From the NCBI GenBank assembly GCA_005768755.1, contig VAFL01000032.1, positions 1 through 18,128 of the forward strand: DNA of 18,128 nucleotides. Direction: 5' to 3'. The first letter of the stretch is position 1, and each line of letters begins with the position of its first letter. This document shows positions 6,737 through 14,729 of this stretch, piece by piece. Position numbers and translations under genes: made by a program. This DNA comes from Paracoccus denitrificans (GTDB lineage Bacteria; Pseudomonadota; Alphaproteobacteria; Rhodobacterales; Rhodobacteraceae). Under the pieces are notes generated by a model. It had not been told where the DNA came from. It ran no database searches and saw only the letters and a program-made list of their open reading frames with translations.

Positions 6737-7765
6737 TCAGCGCGCGCCCCAGCTATCGGTCAACCGGTAACCTTCCGGCCACGGGTCCGAGGGATCCAGC
6801 ATGTGCTGATGGATGCCGGTGATCCAGCCCCGACCCGAGATTTCGGGCAGGATCGCGGGCGTGTCGCCAACGGTCGTCGTGCCCAGAATACGTCCCCCGA
6901 AGGTCGAGCCGATCAGTGATTCCGCAGTCAGATGGTCGGCCTCGGTCATCTGGCCGCGCGCGTGCAACACGGCCATACGCGCCGAAAGCGCCGTTCCGGT
7001 GGGGGATCGGTCGACCTTGCCCGGCTGGATCGCCACCGCTGCCTTGGCGCGCAGTTCGTTGCCCTCGCGGGTCACTGCGCCCGCAAACAGACAAAAGCTG
7101 AAATGCGTCCAGTCGGACAGGGTGGGATGACGGAACTCCATCTGTTCATTCGCGGCGTTGGTGATGCGGACGCCAAGGCGGGCGATGTCATGGGCCTCGT
7201 CCGGGGTCATGGCGAAATCCATCGCCGCCGGGTCCACGAACACGAAACTGTCGCCGCCGAAGGCCACATCGACGGTCAGCGTGCCGATCCCCTCGACCTC
7301 CAGCTTTTGATCCAGCGGACCGGCGAAGCTGGGCAGGTTCTGCACGAAGATGCGCTGCGCCTTGCCATCGCGGCATTCGGCGCGAACCCGGACCAGCCCG
7401 CCCGGCGCTTCCAGCACCAGCTGGGTTTCTGGTTCTACCATCGGGATCAGCCCGCCATCCAGCAGCACCGTCGAGACGCAGATAGAGTTCGAGCCGGACA
7501 TCGGCGGCGTGTCCTCTGGCTCCATGATAATGAAGGCGGCATCGGCATCTGGGTGTTTGGGGGGCACCAGCAGGTTAACATGGCGAAAGACGCCCCCGCG
7601 CGGTTCGTTCAGCACGAAATTGCGCAGCCGATTGTCCCTGGCGATCCAGCGGGACTGGTCCCAGATCGTCTCGCCCGGCGGCGGCATGATACCGCCCACG
7701 ATGACATCGCCGACCTCGCCCTCGGCATGGGCAGAGATGACATGAATGGTCTGTTTGCTGCGCAT
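6737..7765 (-). CDS. Proline racemase superfamily protein, probable trans-3-hydroxy-L-proline dehydratase; Ser/Thr active-site pair
   Basis: The 342-residue protein has the superfamily's two-lobed layout. At the two positions that are catalytic Cys in racemases and epimerases it has Ser90 (PMSGSNSICV, against MCGHGTIG in the neighbour at 12492-13493) and Thr256 (DRSPTGTALS, against DRSPCGTGTS). The known trans-3-hydroxy-L-proline dehydratases of this superfamily carry Thr at the second position, so dehydration to pyrroline-2-carboxylate is the best guess. A two-base racemase mechanism with thiols is excluded. Ser at the first position is unusual for a dehydratase as far as I know. It is the last gene of the TRAP operon. 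Its start (GAGAGGAG ribosome site) is 12 bases after the dctM stop, which implies the TRAP system imports its substrate. Paralogy with the 4-hydroxyproline epimerase is visible throughout. Substrate and reaction are inferred. Confidence 0.75.
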   Translation of the reverse strand: MRSKQTIHVISAHAEGEVGDVIVGGIMPPPGETIWDQSRWIARDNRLRNFVLNEPRGGVFRHVNLLVPPKHPDADAAFIIMEPEDTPPMSGSNSICVSTVLLDGGLIPMVEPETQLVLEAPGGLVRVRAECRDGKAQRIFVQNLPSFAGPLDQKLEVEGIGTLTVDVAFGGDSFVFVDPAAMDFAMTPDEAHDIARLGVRITNAANEQMEFRHPTLSDWTHFSFCLFAGAVTREGNELRAKAAVAIQPGKVDRSPTGTALSARMAVLHARGQMTEADHLTAESLIGSTFGGRILGTTTVGDTPAILPEISGRGWITGIHQHMLDPSDPWPEGYRLTDSWGAR

Positions 7766-7777
7766 TGCGATCTCCTC

Positions 7778-9088
7778 TCAGACGCCGACGATACGTTCTG
7801 GCAGCCAGGTAACAAGCACCGGAAAGGCTGCGACGATCAGCAAGGTAAGAAGCTGCAATCCGACAAAGGGCAGGACGCCGCGGCACATCTGGCCATAAGT
7901 CATGTCCTTCGGCGCAATGGATTTCAGATAGAATATTGCCGAGGCCATGGGCGGGGTCAGATAGCTGGTCTGGATCACGATGATGACAAGCGTACCGAAC
8001 CAGATCGGGTCGATCCCGGCGGCGCGCACGAAGGGCGCGAACAGCGGCACGCAGATCAGCACATTGGCCGTCCAATCCAGCACGAAGCCCAGAAGGAAGA
8101 CGATCAGCAGGAAAAAGACGATCATGCCGGTGGTGCCAAGGCCCGTCGCCTCGATTACGTCGCGAATAAGACTGGCGCCGCGATTGGCAGCAAAGACGCC
8201 CATGAACATGGTGCCCGCCGCAACGATCAGCAGGATCATGGCCGAGATACGGACCGTGATCGAAAGCGATTCCGACAGCACTTTCGGGCTGAACTGCCCA
8301 TAGATCACGCACAGGATCAGCGCGCCTGCCGCGCCGACTGCCGCGGCCTCGGTTGGTGAGGCGATGCCGCCAAGGATCGAACCCAGCACCGCAAAAATCA
8401 GTGCAAAAACCGGCAGCAGCGTCGTGGCGGTCACCCAAAGCTTGCTGCCAAGCGGCAGATCCTCCTCGACCGCGCCGACAGGAACGGGTGCGGGACGCAG
8501 GATGCCCTGAATGACGATATAGGCCAGAAACAGCCCGACCATCAGCAGGCCCGGCAGGATCATGCCAGCCAGCAGCTTTCCGACCGAAATCCCCGCAAGC
8601 GACGCATACATGACCGCGATCACGGATGGCGGGATCATCGTTCCCAGCGAACCGCCCGCGCAGATCGTGCCCGCGATCAGGCGGTTGTCATACCCCAACC
8701 GCTGCATGGCCGGGATCGCCATCATACCGATCATCACCTCGACCGCGCCGACGACGCCTGCGGCCGCGGCGAATATGCCCCCCATCGCGATCGTCGCCAG
8801 TGCCACACCGCCCGGCAACCTGCCCAGCCACATGTTCATCACCTTGAACAGCCGTTCCGCCACGCCGGATCGTTCCAGCAGCGCGCCCATCAGGATGAAC
8901 ATCGGGATGGCCGACAGGATGAAATTGGTCGAGGCCGAATAGAACGAACCGTAAAGCTGGTTGAAGGCGGCGGGGCCGAAGGCGGCAAGGCCCGCGCCGA
9001 CCGACACGATGGTCAGCGAAAATGCGATGGGCAGGCCAAGCAGGATCAGCGCGAACAGCGCCGGAAACATCAGCGTTGCAACAAGCAT
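7778..9088 (-). CDS. dctM: TRAP transporter large permease, DctM family
   Basis: The 436-residue, very hydrophobic inner-membrane protein has about a dozen predicted membrane segments. Family blocks include AIPMFILMGALLERSGVAERL near the N-terminus, the Gly/Ala-rich GGIFAAAAGVVGA, and GTMIPPSVIAVMYASLAG, with a second matching half around the PTEAAA segment. It forms the Na-driven transport channel with the small permease. Its ATG follows the dctQ stop by one base (TGA-C-ATG), so translation is very probably coupled. The substrate is set by the DctP protein and is probably a hydroxyproline isomer, since the operon ends in a hydroxyproline-type dehydratase gene. Confidence 0.93.
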   Translation of the reverse strand: MLVATLMFPALFALILLGLPIAFSLTIVSVGAGLAAFGPAAFNQLYGSFYSASTNFILSAIPMFILMGALLERSGVAERLFKVMNMWLGRLPGGVALATIAMGGIFAAAAGVVGAVEVMIGMMAIPAMQRLGYDNRLIAGTICAGGSLGTMIPPSVIAVMYASLAGISVGKLLAGMILPGLLMVGLFLAYIVIQGILRPAPVPVGAVEEDLPLGSKLWVTATTLLPVFALIFAVLGSILGGIASPTEAAAVGAAGALILCVIYGQFSPKVLSESLSITVRISAMILLIVAAGTMFMGVFAANRGASLIRDVIEATGLGTTGMIVFFLLIVFLLGFVLDWTANVLICVPLFAPFVRAAGIDPIWFGTLVIIVIQTSYLTPPMASAIFYLKSIAPKDMTYGQMCRGVLPFVGLQLLTLLIVAAFPVLVTWLPERIVGV

Positions 9089-9089
9089 G

Positions 9090-9608
9090 TCAGGCCTCCA
9101 GCCGGAAGGTGTCGTCCCGGCGCGGGTCGATCAGGTTGCGCAGCCCCTCTGCTGCAAGTTGCAGGGCAAGCGCAGCAAGTCCGATGGTCAGGACCGAATA
9201 GAAGGGCCACATCAGCGGGGCCCAGGGGCTGACGGTCTCGACCTCGCCATTTTCAAATGCGCGCCATGTCCGCTCGGCTGCGATCTTCGCGAGCATTGCA
9301 AAGATCGGGCACAGCACGAACAGATAGGCGATGCCGTCGATGGCACCCCGAACACGCGGGGAAAACCGGCTGGACAGCACGTCGATGCGCACATGGGCGT
9401 CCTGGCGCAAGGTGTGGGCCGCGCCAAGCACGAACAAGGCGCCGGTGCTCATATAGGCAATGTCGAATGCCCAGAGGGTCGGCGCGCCAAAGACATAGCG
9501 CGCCACCACTTCGTAAAGCATCGAGGCAATCAGAAGGATGACGACCAGTTCGGAAATGCGGCCAAGCAGTGCCGAAAACCCGTCAATCAGTGAAAGCAGT
9601 TTCTTCAT
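9090..9608 (-). CDS. dctQ: TRAP transporter small permease, DctQ family
   Basis: The 172-residue inner-membrane protein has four predicted membrane segments (about residues 12-30, 48-68, 87-108 and 130-150). It carries the DctQ pattern of a TLRQDAHVRIDVL stretch after the second segment and an AFDIAYMSTGALFVLGAA segment. The start at 9608 has an AGGGGG ribosome site 5 bases upstream and gives an MKKLLSLID N-terminus. The in-frame extension to 9671 would overlap the end of dctP and was not used. The gene lies 20 bases after dctP and one base before dctM, as in standard TRAP operons. Confidence 0.9.
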   Translation of the reverse strand: MKKLLSLIDGFSALLGRISELVVILLIASMLYEVVARYVFGAPTLWAFDIAYMSTGALFVLGAAHTLRQDAHVRIDVLSSRFSPRVRGAIDGIAYLFVLCPIFAMLAKIAAERTWRAFENGEVETVSPWAPLMWPFYSVLTIGLAALALQLAAEGLRNLIDPRRDDTFRLEA

Positions 9609-9628
9609 TCTTGCCCCCTGCTGCCGGA

Positions 9629-10690
9629 TCAGTCCTGATTGCGGATCAGATAACCGCTTTCGGCGGACCACCGGTTCTGAAACTCGGTATAGCTGGTCAG
9701 GACTTCTTGCATTTCTGCCCTGCCCTCGCCTGCTTCGGCTTCGGCCTTCTTGGTGATCCAGTCACGGCCAGCGGCCGAAAGCTCCTCGACGAAGGCGGGA
9801 TCCAGCGCGATGATTTCCACATTGGTGCCGCGGAACTGTTCCATCGCCGAAATATCCTGCGAATAGAAGTGGTTCAGCGCCTGCAGCGTGGTCAGTTGCG
9901 CCGCGGCTTCCAACTTCGGCTTCAGATCATCGGGCAGCGCGTCCCAGGTTTCCTGCTTGACCACCACTTCCCACAGGAAGGTCGGCTGATGCACGCCCGG
10001 CGTCACGATATAGGGCGCGGCTTCGTGGAAGCCTTCCGGCAGGTTGCCCGACGGCGGGCCCCATTCGATGGCGTCAACGCCCTTGCGCTCCAGCAGGGTA
10101 TAGATCTCTCCTGGCGGGACGACGGTCGGCACGGCGCCGAAATAGTCCTTCATCACCTCGGCCCAGGGACCGGAGGTGCGGTATTTAAGGCCCTTCAGAT
10201 CCTCGGCGGTCTTCAGCGGCTTGTTGGAATGGGCCATGATCTCGGACGAGCCGATGCCCACCACCAGCGATTTCAGCCCTTCCGCGGCGCGCAGCTTTTC
10301 CAGCGCGTCCTTGCCGCCTTCCTCATAGATCCAGGTGGTATAGGCCTCTGGCCCCATGCCCCCCGGAAAGCCCGAAAAGATGGCGTTTTCGGGGTTCTGG
10401 TTGACCAGATAGCTGGGGGTAGAATGCCCGGCCTCGGTGATGCCGTCCTTGACGCCGGCATAGACTTCCAGCGCAGGGACCAGAATGCCGGCCCCGAAGG
10501 GTTCGATCTCGACCCGGCCATCTGTCAGCAATTCGACATTGTCGGCGAAGCGGACCAGAAAATTCTCGTAATAGGGCGAGCCTTCGGGCACCGAGGTCGG
10601 CACCCGCCAGCTGACATCCTGCGCGGCAGCGGCGAAGGCAAGCGCAGAAAGACCGCCCGCCAGCATGGTCGTAACGACAAGGTTTTTCAT
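9629..10690 (-). CDS. dctP: TRAP transporter periplasmic solute-binding protein, DctP/TakP-like
   Basis: The 353-residue protein has a signal peptide (about residues 1-23, cleavage after AAA before QDVSWRV) and is exported to the periplasm. The body has DctP-family blocks: SEIMAHSNKPLKTAEDLKG, LKYRTSGPWAEVMKDYFGA, and the DAIEWGPPSGNLPEGFHEAA segment whose Glu-Trp motif resembles TakP-type binding proteins. The conserved Arg in KYRTSG is expected to bind the ligand's carboxylate. It is the first gene of dctP-dctQ-dctM-dehydratase, with its own promoter at 10726-10755. TakP relatives bind 2-oxo acids. Operon context favours a hydroxyproline isomer or derivative, but the sequence alone does not settle it. 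Confidence 0.9.
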   Translation of the reverse strand: MKNLVVTTMLAGGLSALAFAAAAQDVSWRVPTSVPEGSPYYENFLVRFADNVELLTDGRVEIEPFGAGILVPALEVYAGVKDGITEAGHSTPSYLVNQNPENAIFSGFPGGMGPEAYTTWIYEEGGKDALEKLRAAEGLKSLVVGIGSSEIMAHSNKPLKTAEDLKGLKYRTSGPWAEVMKDYFGAVPTVVPPGEIYTLLERKGVDAIEWGPPSGNLPEGFHEAAPYIVTPGVHQPTFLWEVVVKQETWDALPDDLKPKLEAAAQLTTLQALNHFYSQDISAMEQFRGTNVEIIALDPAFVEELSAAGRDWITKKAEAEAGEGRAEMQEVLTSYTEFQNRWSAESGYLIRNQD

Positions 10691-10725
10691 GTCGGGTTCC
10701 CTGTTGTGATTGGTGTCGCAGATTC

Positions 10726-10755
10726 AGGATACTGTGATTATTTTATATGTCGACA
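10726..10755 (-). promoter_or_regulatory. Promoter and TGTCGACA operator of the TRAP operon
   Basis: On the minus strand TCGACA (10748-10753) lies 16 nt before TATCCT (10726-10731), with an A/T-rich spacer. The TGTCGACA palindrome (10748-10755) covers the -35 box exactly as in the deaminase promoter at 5877-5907. The dctP start codon is 35 bp downstream of the -10 box. The -10 box is weaker (four of six bases). Confidence 0.6.
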
Positions 10756-10775
10756 AAAATTTTGGCGATGCCGAA

Positions 10776-10791
10776 CAGACGCGATGGTCTG
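10776..10791 (-). terminator. Weak hairpin downstream of the aconitase X gene
   Basis: CAGAC-N6-GTCTG forms a 5-bp stem 18 bases past the acnX stop codon. A second 3-bp hairpin (GGC-ATC-GCC on the minus strand, 10764-10772) is followed by AAAATTTTT. It could end the long ABC-hydroxyproline operon before the TRAP promoter. The stems are short, so readthrough into dctP remains possible. Confidence 0.3.
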
Positions 10792-10809
10792 AAACGATTT
10801 GCTTACAAA

Positions 10810-12495
10810 TCAGTCAGTAAGGCCAGACACCCAGTCTGGCGGACCGGCCGGCGCAAGACCGGAACAGGCGGCTTCGACGCAATCCGACAGACTGCCGAAT
10901 CGCAATGCGCGACCCGAAAGACCGGGACCGTAATGGGCGTATTTTCCCGAATTGGTCATGACGGTCCTGGCGTTTTTCGGGAAGACCGGTTCGGTGATCG
11001 AACACCAGCACAGGTCGGGAAAGACCCGGACACCCGCGCCTTCCAGCAAGGCCAGTGTGCCATCGACGCGCAGCAGGTCGATAATGCTGCGCCCGGCGGT
11101 CACGATTGTGGCGACGCGGACGGATCGCCCGCCTAGCAGTCGCGCCAATTCGCGGCATTCACCAGCCGATGCATGCGGGCTGCCGATGGCAATCAGATCG
11201 ACCTCTTGCGCACCGCTGTTCAGGTCCCGCCACGCGGCGGCGAAGTCGGCGCGGCCGACCGTGCGCCCGTCTGCGTCCGGTTTCGGCATCAGCTGCGCCT
11301 CTGGCGTGACGCCCGCTACATGCAGCATCGGTGCCGCCGATGTGGTGCCAAACGCCGCGCATAGCGCCTTAAGCTCATCCGTGCCGGGATGCAGCGGGGC
11401 CAGGCCGCGCAGCACCGGAATACGATCGGGTGACTTGAGCCCCGCGAGATATCCGACAAGCGGCCAGAAGCTGTCATCGGCGCCACCCGGCACGTCGAAA
11501 TCAATGATGCGGGCAGGCCGGCGTTCCTCATCCAGATAGACGCCCGACAAGGGCGCCCGGCCAGTCACAGCGATGCAAAGATCCAGATAGTCCGGGTGCT
11601 TCGGCGTCCGCGCGCCAAGCACGCTGTTGGCGTAGATCACGGCGTTGGATTCGGCCCAGGCGATGCCCTCGGCCTGCGTGGGACGATCCTCGAGCAGATA
11701 GGGGGCACAGGTGAAGGTCGGTCTGCAGCCCATGCGCGTATAGGCGTCCGCCAGCCGCGAGGCCTGATTGCCGAAAACCGGCGGCACGCCCTGCCGCTGC
11801 CAGTTCTCACGATCCACCGAGATCGCATTGATCGTGGTCGGGATGCGGACCTCAGCGCCCAGATCAGCCATCTTCTCGGCAAAAATCAGATTGGCCTGAT
11901 TGGCCAGAATGCAGCCGTCGATATGGCCGCGTGTCACATCTGTCAGCGCCGTGACGCCCTGCAGCCGCGCCATGGTGCAAATGATCTGCATCGCAAGCGC
12001 AGCGGCCTGTCCGTCCCGACCGGCAAGAATCGCTTGATCATCGGGACGCAGACGAAGGGCTGGCTGCGGCAGATCGCCGATGGAAATGCATATCGCGTCG
12101 CCGGTGATCGCATCGTCGGTGATCGTCAGGCTTCGTGCCAGCGACAGGCGGGCAAAATCATCGTCACTGACCCGCAGCACAGGCAGCGTCTTGCCAAACA
12201 TCTTTGCCCCGATCAGCGCCCCAAGCGTGGCCACATCCTCGGCCTCGGAAAAGATCATCGCCGCGGGGGCGCAGCCGTTCAGCATCATCTCCAGAATGAC
12301 GCCGGAACCTGAACAGGACCCACGGCTGGTCGGCATCAGCACGACCCTGCCGGCCAGTTCGGCACCATGGGCGGGGTGATGGGTGTCAATAACCCGCGCC
12401 GCGTCTGGATCGACCCCACCCCAGAAGCTGAGGCCCTGACCCATCGCAAGCACCGGCCCTGCGCCCGTGCCGGGCAGGATGCGGATGGCGGTCAT
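10810..12495 (-). CDS. acnX: Aconitase X, fused type; probable cis-3-hydroxy-L-proline dehydratase
   Basis: The 561-residue cytosolic Fe-S protein joins the swivelling small domain (about 1-130, with MPTSRGSCSGSGVILEMMLNG at 54-74) to the large aconitase X domain (about 150-545). Large-domain marks are FTCAPYLL with Cys263, AESNAVIYANSVLGART at 281-297, AIGSPHASAGE at 436-446, Cys496 and Cys498 in DLCWCSITEP, and VMTNSGKYAHYGP at 512-524; some of these cysteines should hold the cluster. Single-chain bacterial aconitase X enzymes have been shown to dehydrate cis-3-hydroxy-L-proline to pyrroline-2-carboxylate. The archaeal two-subunit forms instead act on mevalonate 5-phosphate. The fusion and the hydroxyproline operon fit the first role. 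Its ATG overlaps the epimerase stop (ATGA), so the two are translationally coupled. It is the last gene of the ABC operon. Confidence 0.88.
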   Translation of the reverse strand: MTAIRILPGTGAGPVLAMGQGLSFWGGVDPDAARVIDTHHPAHGAELAGRVVLMPTSRGSCSGSGVILEMMLNGCAPAAMIFSEAEDVATLGALIGAKMFGKTLPVLRVSDDDFARLSLARSLTITDDAITGDAICISIGDLPQPALRLRPDDQAILAGRDGQAAALAMQIICTMARLQGVTALTDVTRGHIDGCILANQANLIFAEKMADLGAEVRIPTTINAISVDRENWQRQGVPPVFGNQASRLADAYTRMGCRPTFTCAPYLLEDRPTQAEGIAWAESNAVIYANSVLGARTPKHPDYLDLCIAVTGRAPLSGVYLDEERRPARIIDFDVPGGADDSFWPLVGYLAGLKSPDRIPVLRGLAPLHPGTDELKALCAAFGTTSAAPMLHVAGVTPEAQLMPKPDADGRTVGRADFAAAWRDLNSGAQEVDLIAIGSPHASAGECRELARLLGGRSVRVATIVTAGRSIIDLLRVDGTLALLEGAGVRVFPDLCWCSITEPVFPKNARTVMTNSGKYAHYGPGLSGRALRFGSLSDCVEAACSGLAPAGPPDWVSGLTD

Positions 12496-13493
12496 TTCAC
12501 CACGAAGCCATGCGCGAAGGGGTCGCGGTCGTCGATGAAAATGGTGTTATAGCCGGTCATCCGCGCCCATCCGGCGATGGATGGGATGATGGCAGGCTTG
12601 TTCGCCACTGTCGTCGCGGCTTCGACCCGGCCCTTGAAGATGCTGCCGATGATGGATTCGTGCCAGAACTCATCACCGACGGCCAGCTTGCCCTTTGCCG
12701 CCAGCTGCGCCATCCGGGCCGAGGTGCCGGTGCCGCAGGGGCTGCGGTCGATGGCCTTGTCGCCATAGAAGACGGCATTTCGTGCATGGGCGCCGTCCAC
12801 GGTCGGCTGACCGGTCCAGAGGATATGCGACAGCCCGTTGATCGCCGGGTGCTCGGGATGGACGAATTCGTATTTCTCGTTCAGTGCGGCGCGCAGCTTG
12901 GGCGAGAAGCCCACAAGCTCGCCGGCGGTAAAATCCGCCATATCGCGGAAATTCTTCTGCGGCTCCACGATGGCATAGAAATTGCCGCCATAGGCGACAT
13001 CGACGATGATTTCGCCCAAGCCCTCGACCTCGGCAGTCAGGCCCTCGGCATACAGAAAACCCGGCACATTGGTCAGGCGCACTTCCTCGACAAAGCGGCC
13101 TTCCTGCACATAGGAAATATCGACCTTCCCCGCCGGGGTTTCGATTGACAGCCGCCCCGGTTCGCGCGGGTGGATCAGGCCGTTTTCGATCCCCATGGTG
13201 ATCGTGCCGATGGTGCCGTGCCCGCACATGGCAAGGCAACCCGAGGTTTCGATGAACAGCACCGCCACGTCGCAATCGGGGCGCGTGGGCGGATAAAGGA
13301 TCGTGCCGGACATCATGTCATGGCCGCGAGGTTCGAACATCAGGCCGGTGCGGATCCAGTCGAATTCGCGCAGGAAATGGGCGCGCTTTTCCAGCATGTC
13401 CTTGCCGATCAGGCGAGGCCCGCCGCCAGAGACAAGGCGGACCGGATTGCCGCAGGTATGGCCGTCAATGCAGGAAAAAGTGTGGGTTGTCAT
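12492..13493 (-). CDS. hypRE: 4-hydroxyproline 2-epimerase (proline racemase superfamily, Cys/Cys)
   Basis: The 333-residue enzyme has both catalytic thiols of a two-base epimerase: Cys90 in LAMCGHGTIG and Cys253 in DRSPCGTGTSARMA. Its length and Cys positions match characterised hydroxyproline epimerases of the Brucella type. It should invert C2 of trans-4-hydroxy-L-proline to give cis-4-hydroxy-D-proline, the substrate of the neighbouring flavoenzyme. The gene starts 4 bases after that enzyme's stop codon with no clear ribosome site, which suggests coupled translation. It overlaps acnX by four bases at its end. Proline racemase activity is an alternative, but the operon favours the epimerase. 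It is a distant paralogue of the Ser/Thr protein at 6737-7765. Confidence 0.93.
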   Translation of the reverse strand: MTTHTFSCIDGHTCGNPVRLVSGGGPRLIGKDMLEKRAHFLREFDWIRTGLMFEPRGHDMMSGTILYPPTRPDCDVAVLFIETSGCLAMCGHGTIGTITMGIENGLIHPREPGRLSIETPAGKVDISYVQEGRFVEEVRLTNVPGFLYAEGLTAEVEGLGEIIVDVAYGGNFYAIVEPQKNFRDMADFTAGELVGFSPKLRAALNEKYEFVHPEHPAINGLSHILWTGQPTVDGAHARNAVFYGDKAIDRSPCGTGTSARMAQLAAKGKLAVGDEFWHESIIGSIFKGRVEAATTVANKPAIIPSIAGWARMTGYNTIFIDDRDPFAHGFVVK

Positions 13494-13497
13494 GGCG

Positions 13498-14727
13498 TCA
13501 AAACCGGGAAGGGGCGAAGGGTTTCAGGTCAATGGCAGGGGGCTGGCCGGTTACAAGGTCACTGACCAGCCGGGCCATCGCGGCCGATTGGGTCAGGCCC
13601 AGATGGCCATTGCCGAAGGCATAGATCACGCGCGGCCCGGCCCCGGACGGGCCGATCACGGGCAGCGTATCGGGCAGCGAAGGCCGGAAGCCCATCCACT
13701 GCCGCCCGCCTTCGGTTTTCAGATCGGGAAAGAAGCTTTTCGCCTTTTTCAGCATCGCTTCGGCCCGTTTGTAATTGGGCGGTGCATCCAGACCGCCAAG
13801 TTCGACAGCGCCGCCGACGCGGATGCCTGTGTCCAGCTTCGTGACCATGAAGCCGTGCCCGCCAAAGGTGATCTGCGCGCGCAGATCAAGCGCATCCGGC
13901 GGCAGCGTGGTGTTATAGCCGCGCTCGGTCTCCAGCGGGATCTTGTCGCCCAGGGTCCGGGCGATGCGATGCGAAAACGCCCCTGCCGCCAGCACGACCT
14001 GCGGTGCGCGGCGCGTATCGTTGATCATGACCCCATCGCCATCTATCCGCAGCGAGGTGACCTCGGCCTGTTCGATTACCCCGCCACGTTCCGTGAAACG
14101 CTCGGCCAGTGCCAGCGTGTATTCCTTTGGGTCCGAAATCGACCAATAGGCGGGGGTGAACGTGCCGCTGACAAAGCGGGGGGCAAGACCGGGCTGGATC
14201 TCGTCCATTTCGTCGCGTGTCAGGTGACGGAATTCGAAGCCGTGGCGTTCGCGCGCCTGCCATTGCGGCAGAAAGGCGCGGAACTCCTTTTCGGATTCGT
14301 AAGGCTGCAGGTTGCCGTATTTGCGCAGCAGGTTGCCGTGACCGTTTGCCTGCAGAAACGGCTCCAGCTCGGCCCGGGCAAGGTCGATGATTGCTGTCTG
14401 GGCATCGGTCGAATGGCGCACACGGTGCGGCATCGACGCGGCTGCAAAGCGTGCCATCCACGGCGCGATCTTCAGCGCGTAGTTTGGCGGAACAGATAGC
14501 GGCCCAAGCGGGTCGAGCAACCATTTCGGGGCCTTCAGAAGCGTCGCGGGGCTGGCCAGCGGCATGATTTCCGAAAACGCAAAGCAGCTTGCATTTCCCG
14601 CCGAAGCCCCCGCCGCAGGTCCTTCGCGGTCCAGTACGCTGACGGCAAGCCCCCGCGCCTGCAGGCCAAGCGCCGATGACAGGCCGACGACCCCGGCCCC
14701 GATCACGATCACATCCGGTTGCGACAT
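13498..14727 (-). CDS. hypO: FAD-dependent D-hydroxyproline dehydrogenase (DAO/DadA family)
   Basis: The 409-residue flavoprotein begins with the dinucleotide-binding fold VIVIGAGVVGLSSALGLQ (residues 7-24) ending in the acidic Asp34-Arg-Glu. It has the DAO-family C-terminal FAD block RPSLPDTLPVIGPSG followed by YAFGNGHLGLTQSAAMARL. It is expected to oxidise cis-4-hydroxy-D-proline to pyrroline-4-hydroxy-2-carboxylate, passing electrons to the respiratory chain. A single-subunit form like this is found in the S. meliloti hyp cluster, whereas pseudomonads often use multi-subunit enzymes. It starts two bases after the ABC ATPase stop and ends four bases before the epimerase gene. Without this context it would be annotated as a D-amino acid dehydrogenase of unknown specificity. 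Confidence 0.9.
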   Translation of the reverse strand: MSQPDVIVIGAGVVGLSSALGLQARGLAVSVLDREGPAAGASAGNASCFAFSEIMPLASPATLLKAPKWLLDPLGPLSVPPNYALKIAPWMARFAAASMPHRVRHSTDAQTAIIDLARAELEPFLQANGHGNLLRKYGNLQPYESEKEFRAFLPQWQARERHGFEFRHLTRDEMDEIQPGLAPRFVSGTFTPAYWSISDPKEYTLALAERFTERGGVIEQAEVTSLRIDGDGVMINDTRRAPQVVLAAGAFSHRIARTLGDKIPLETERGYNTTLPPDALDLRAQITFGGHGFMVTKLDTGIRVGGAVELGGLDAPPNYKRAEAMLKKAKSFFPDLKTEGGRQWMGFRPSLPDTLPVIGPSGAGPRVIYAFGNGHLGLTQSAAMARLVSDLVTGQPPAIDLKPFAPSRF

Positions 14728-14729
14728 GG

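Noticed and set aside
6932..8359. 475-codon plus-strand ORF
   Set aside because: It lies opposite the dehydratase-like and dctM genes. Its product is rich in Arg, Gly, His and Gln with no recognisable domain, as expected for the shadow of GC-rich coding DNA.
9569..10792. 407-codon plus-strand ORF
   Set aside because: Antisense to dctP and dctQ, which have clear family motifs. It has no ribosome site and runs through the dctP promoter.
13303..14499. 398-codon plus-strand ORF
   Set aside because: Antisense to the flavin dehydrogenase and epimerase genes, with shadow-type composition.
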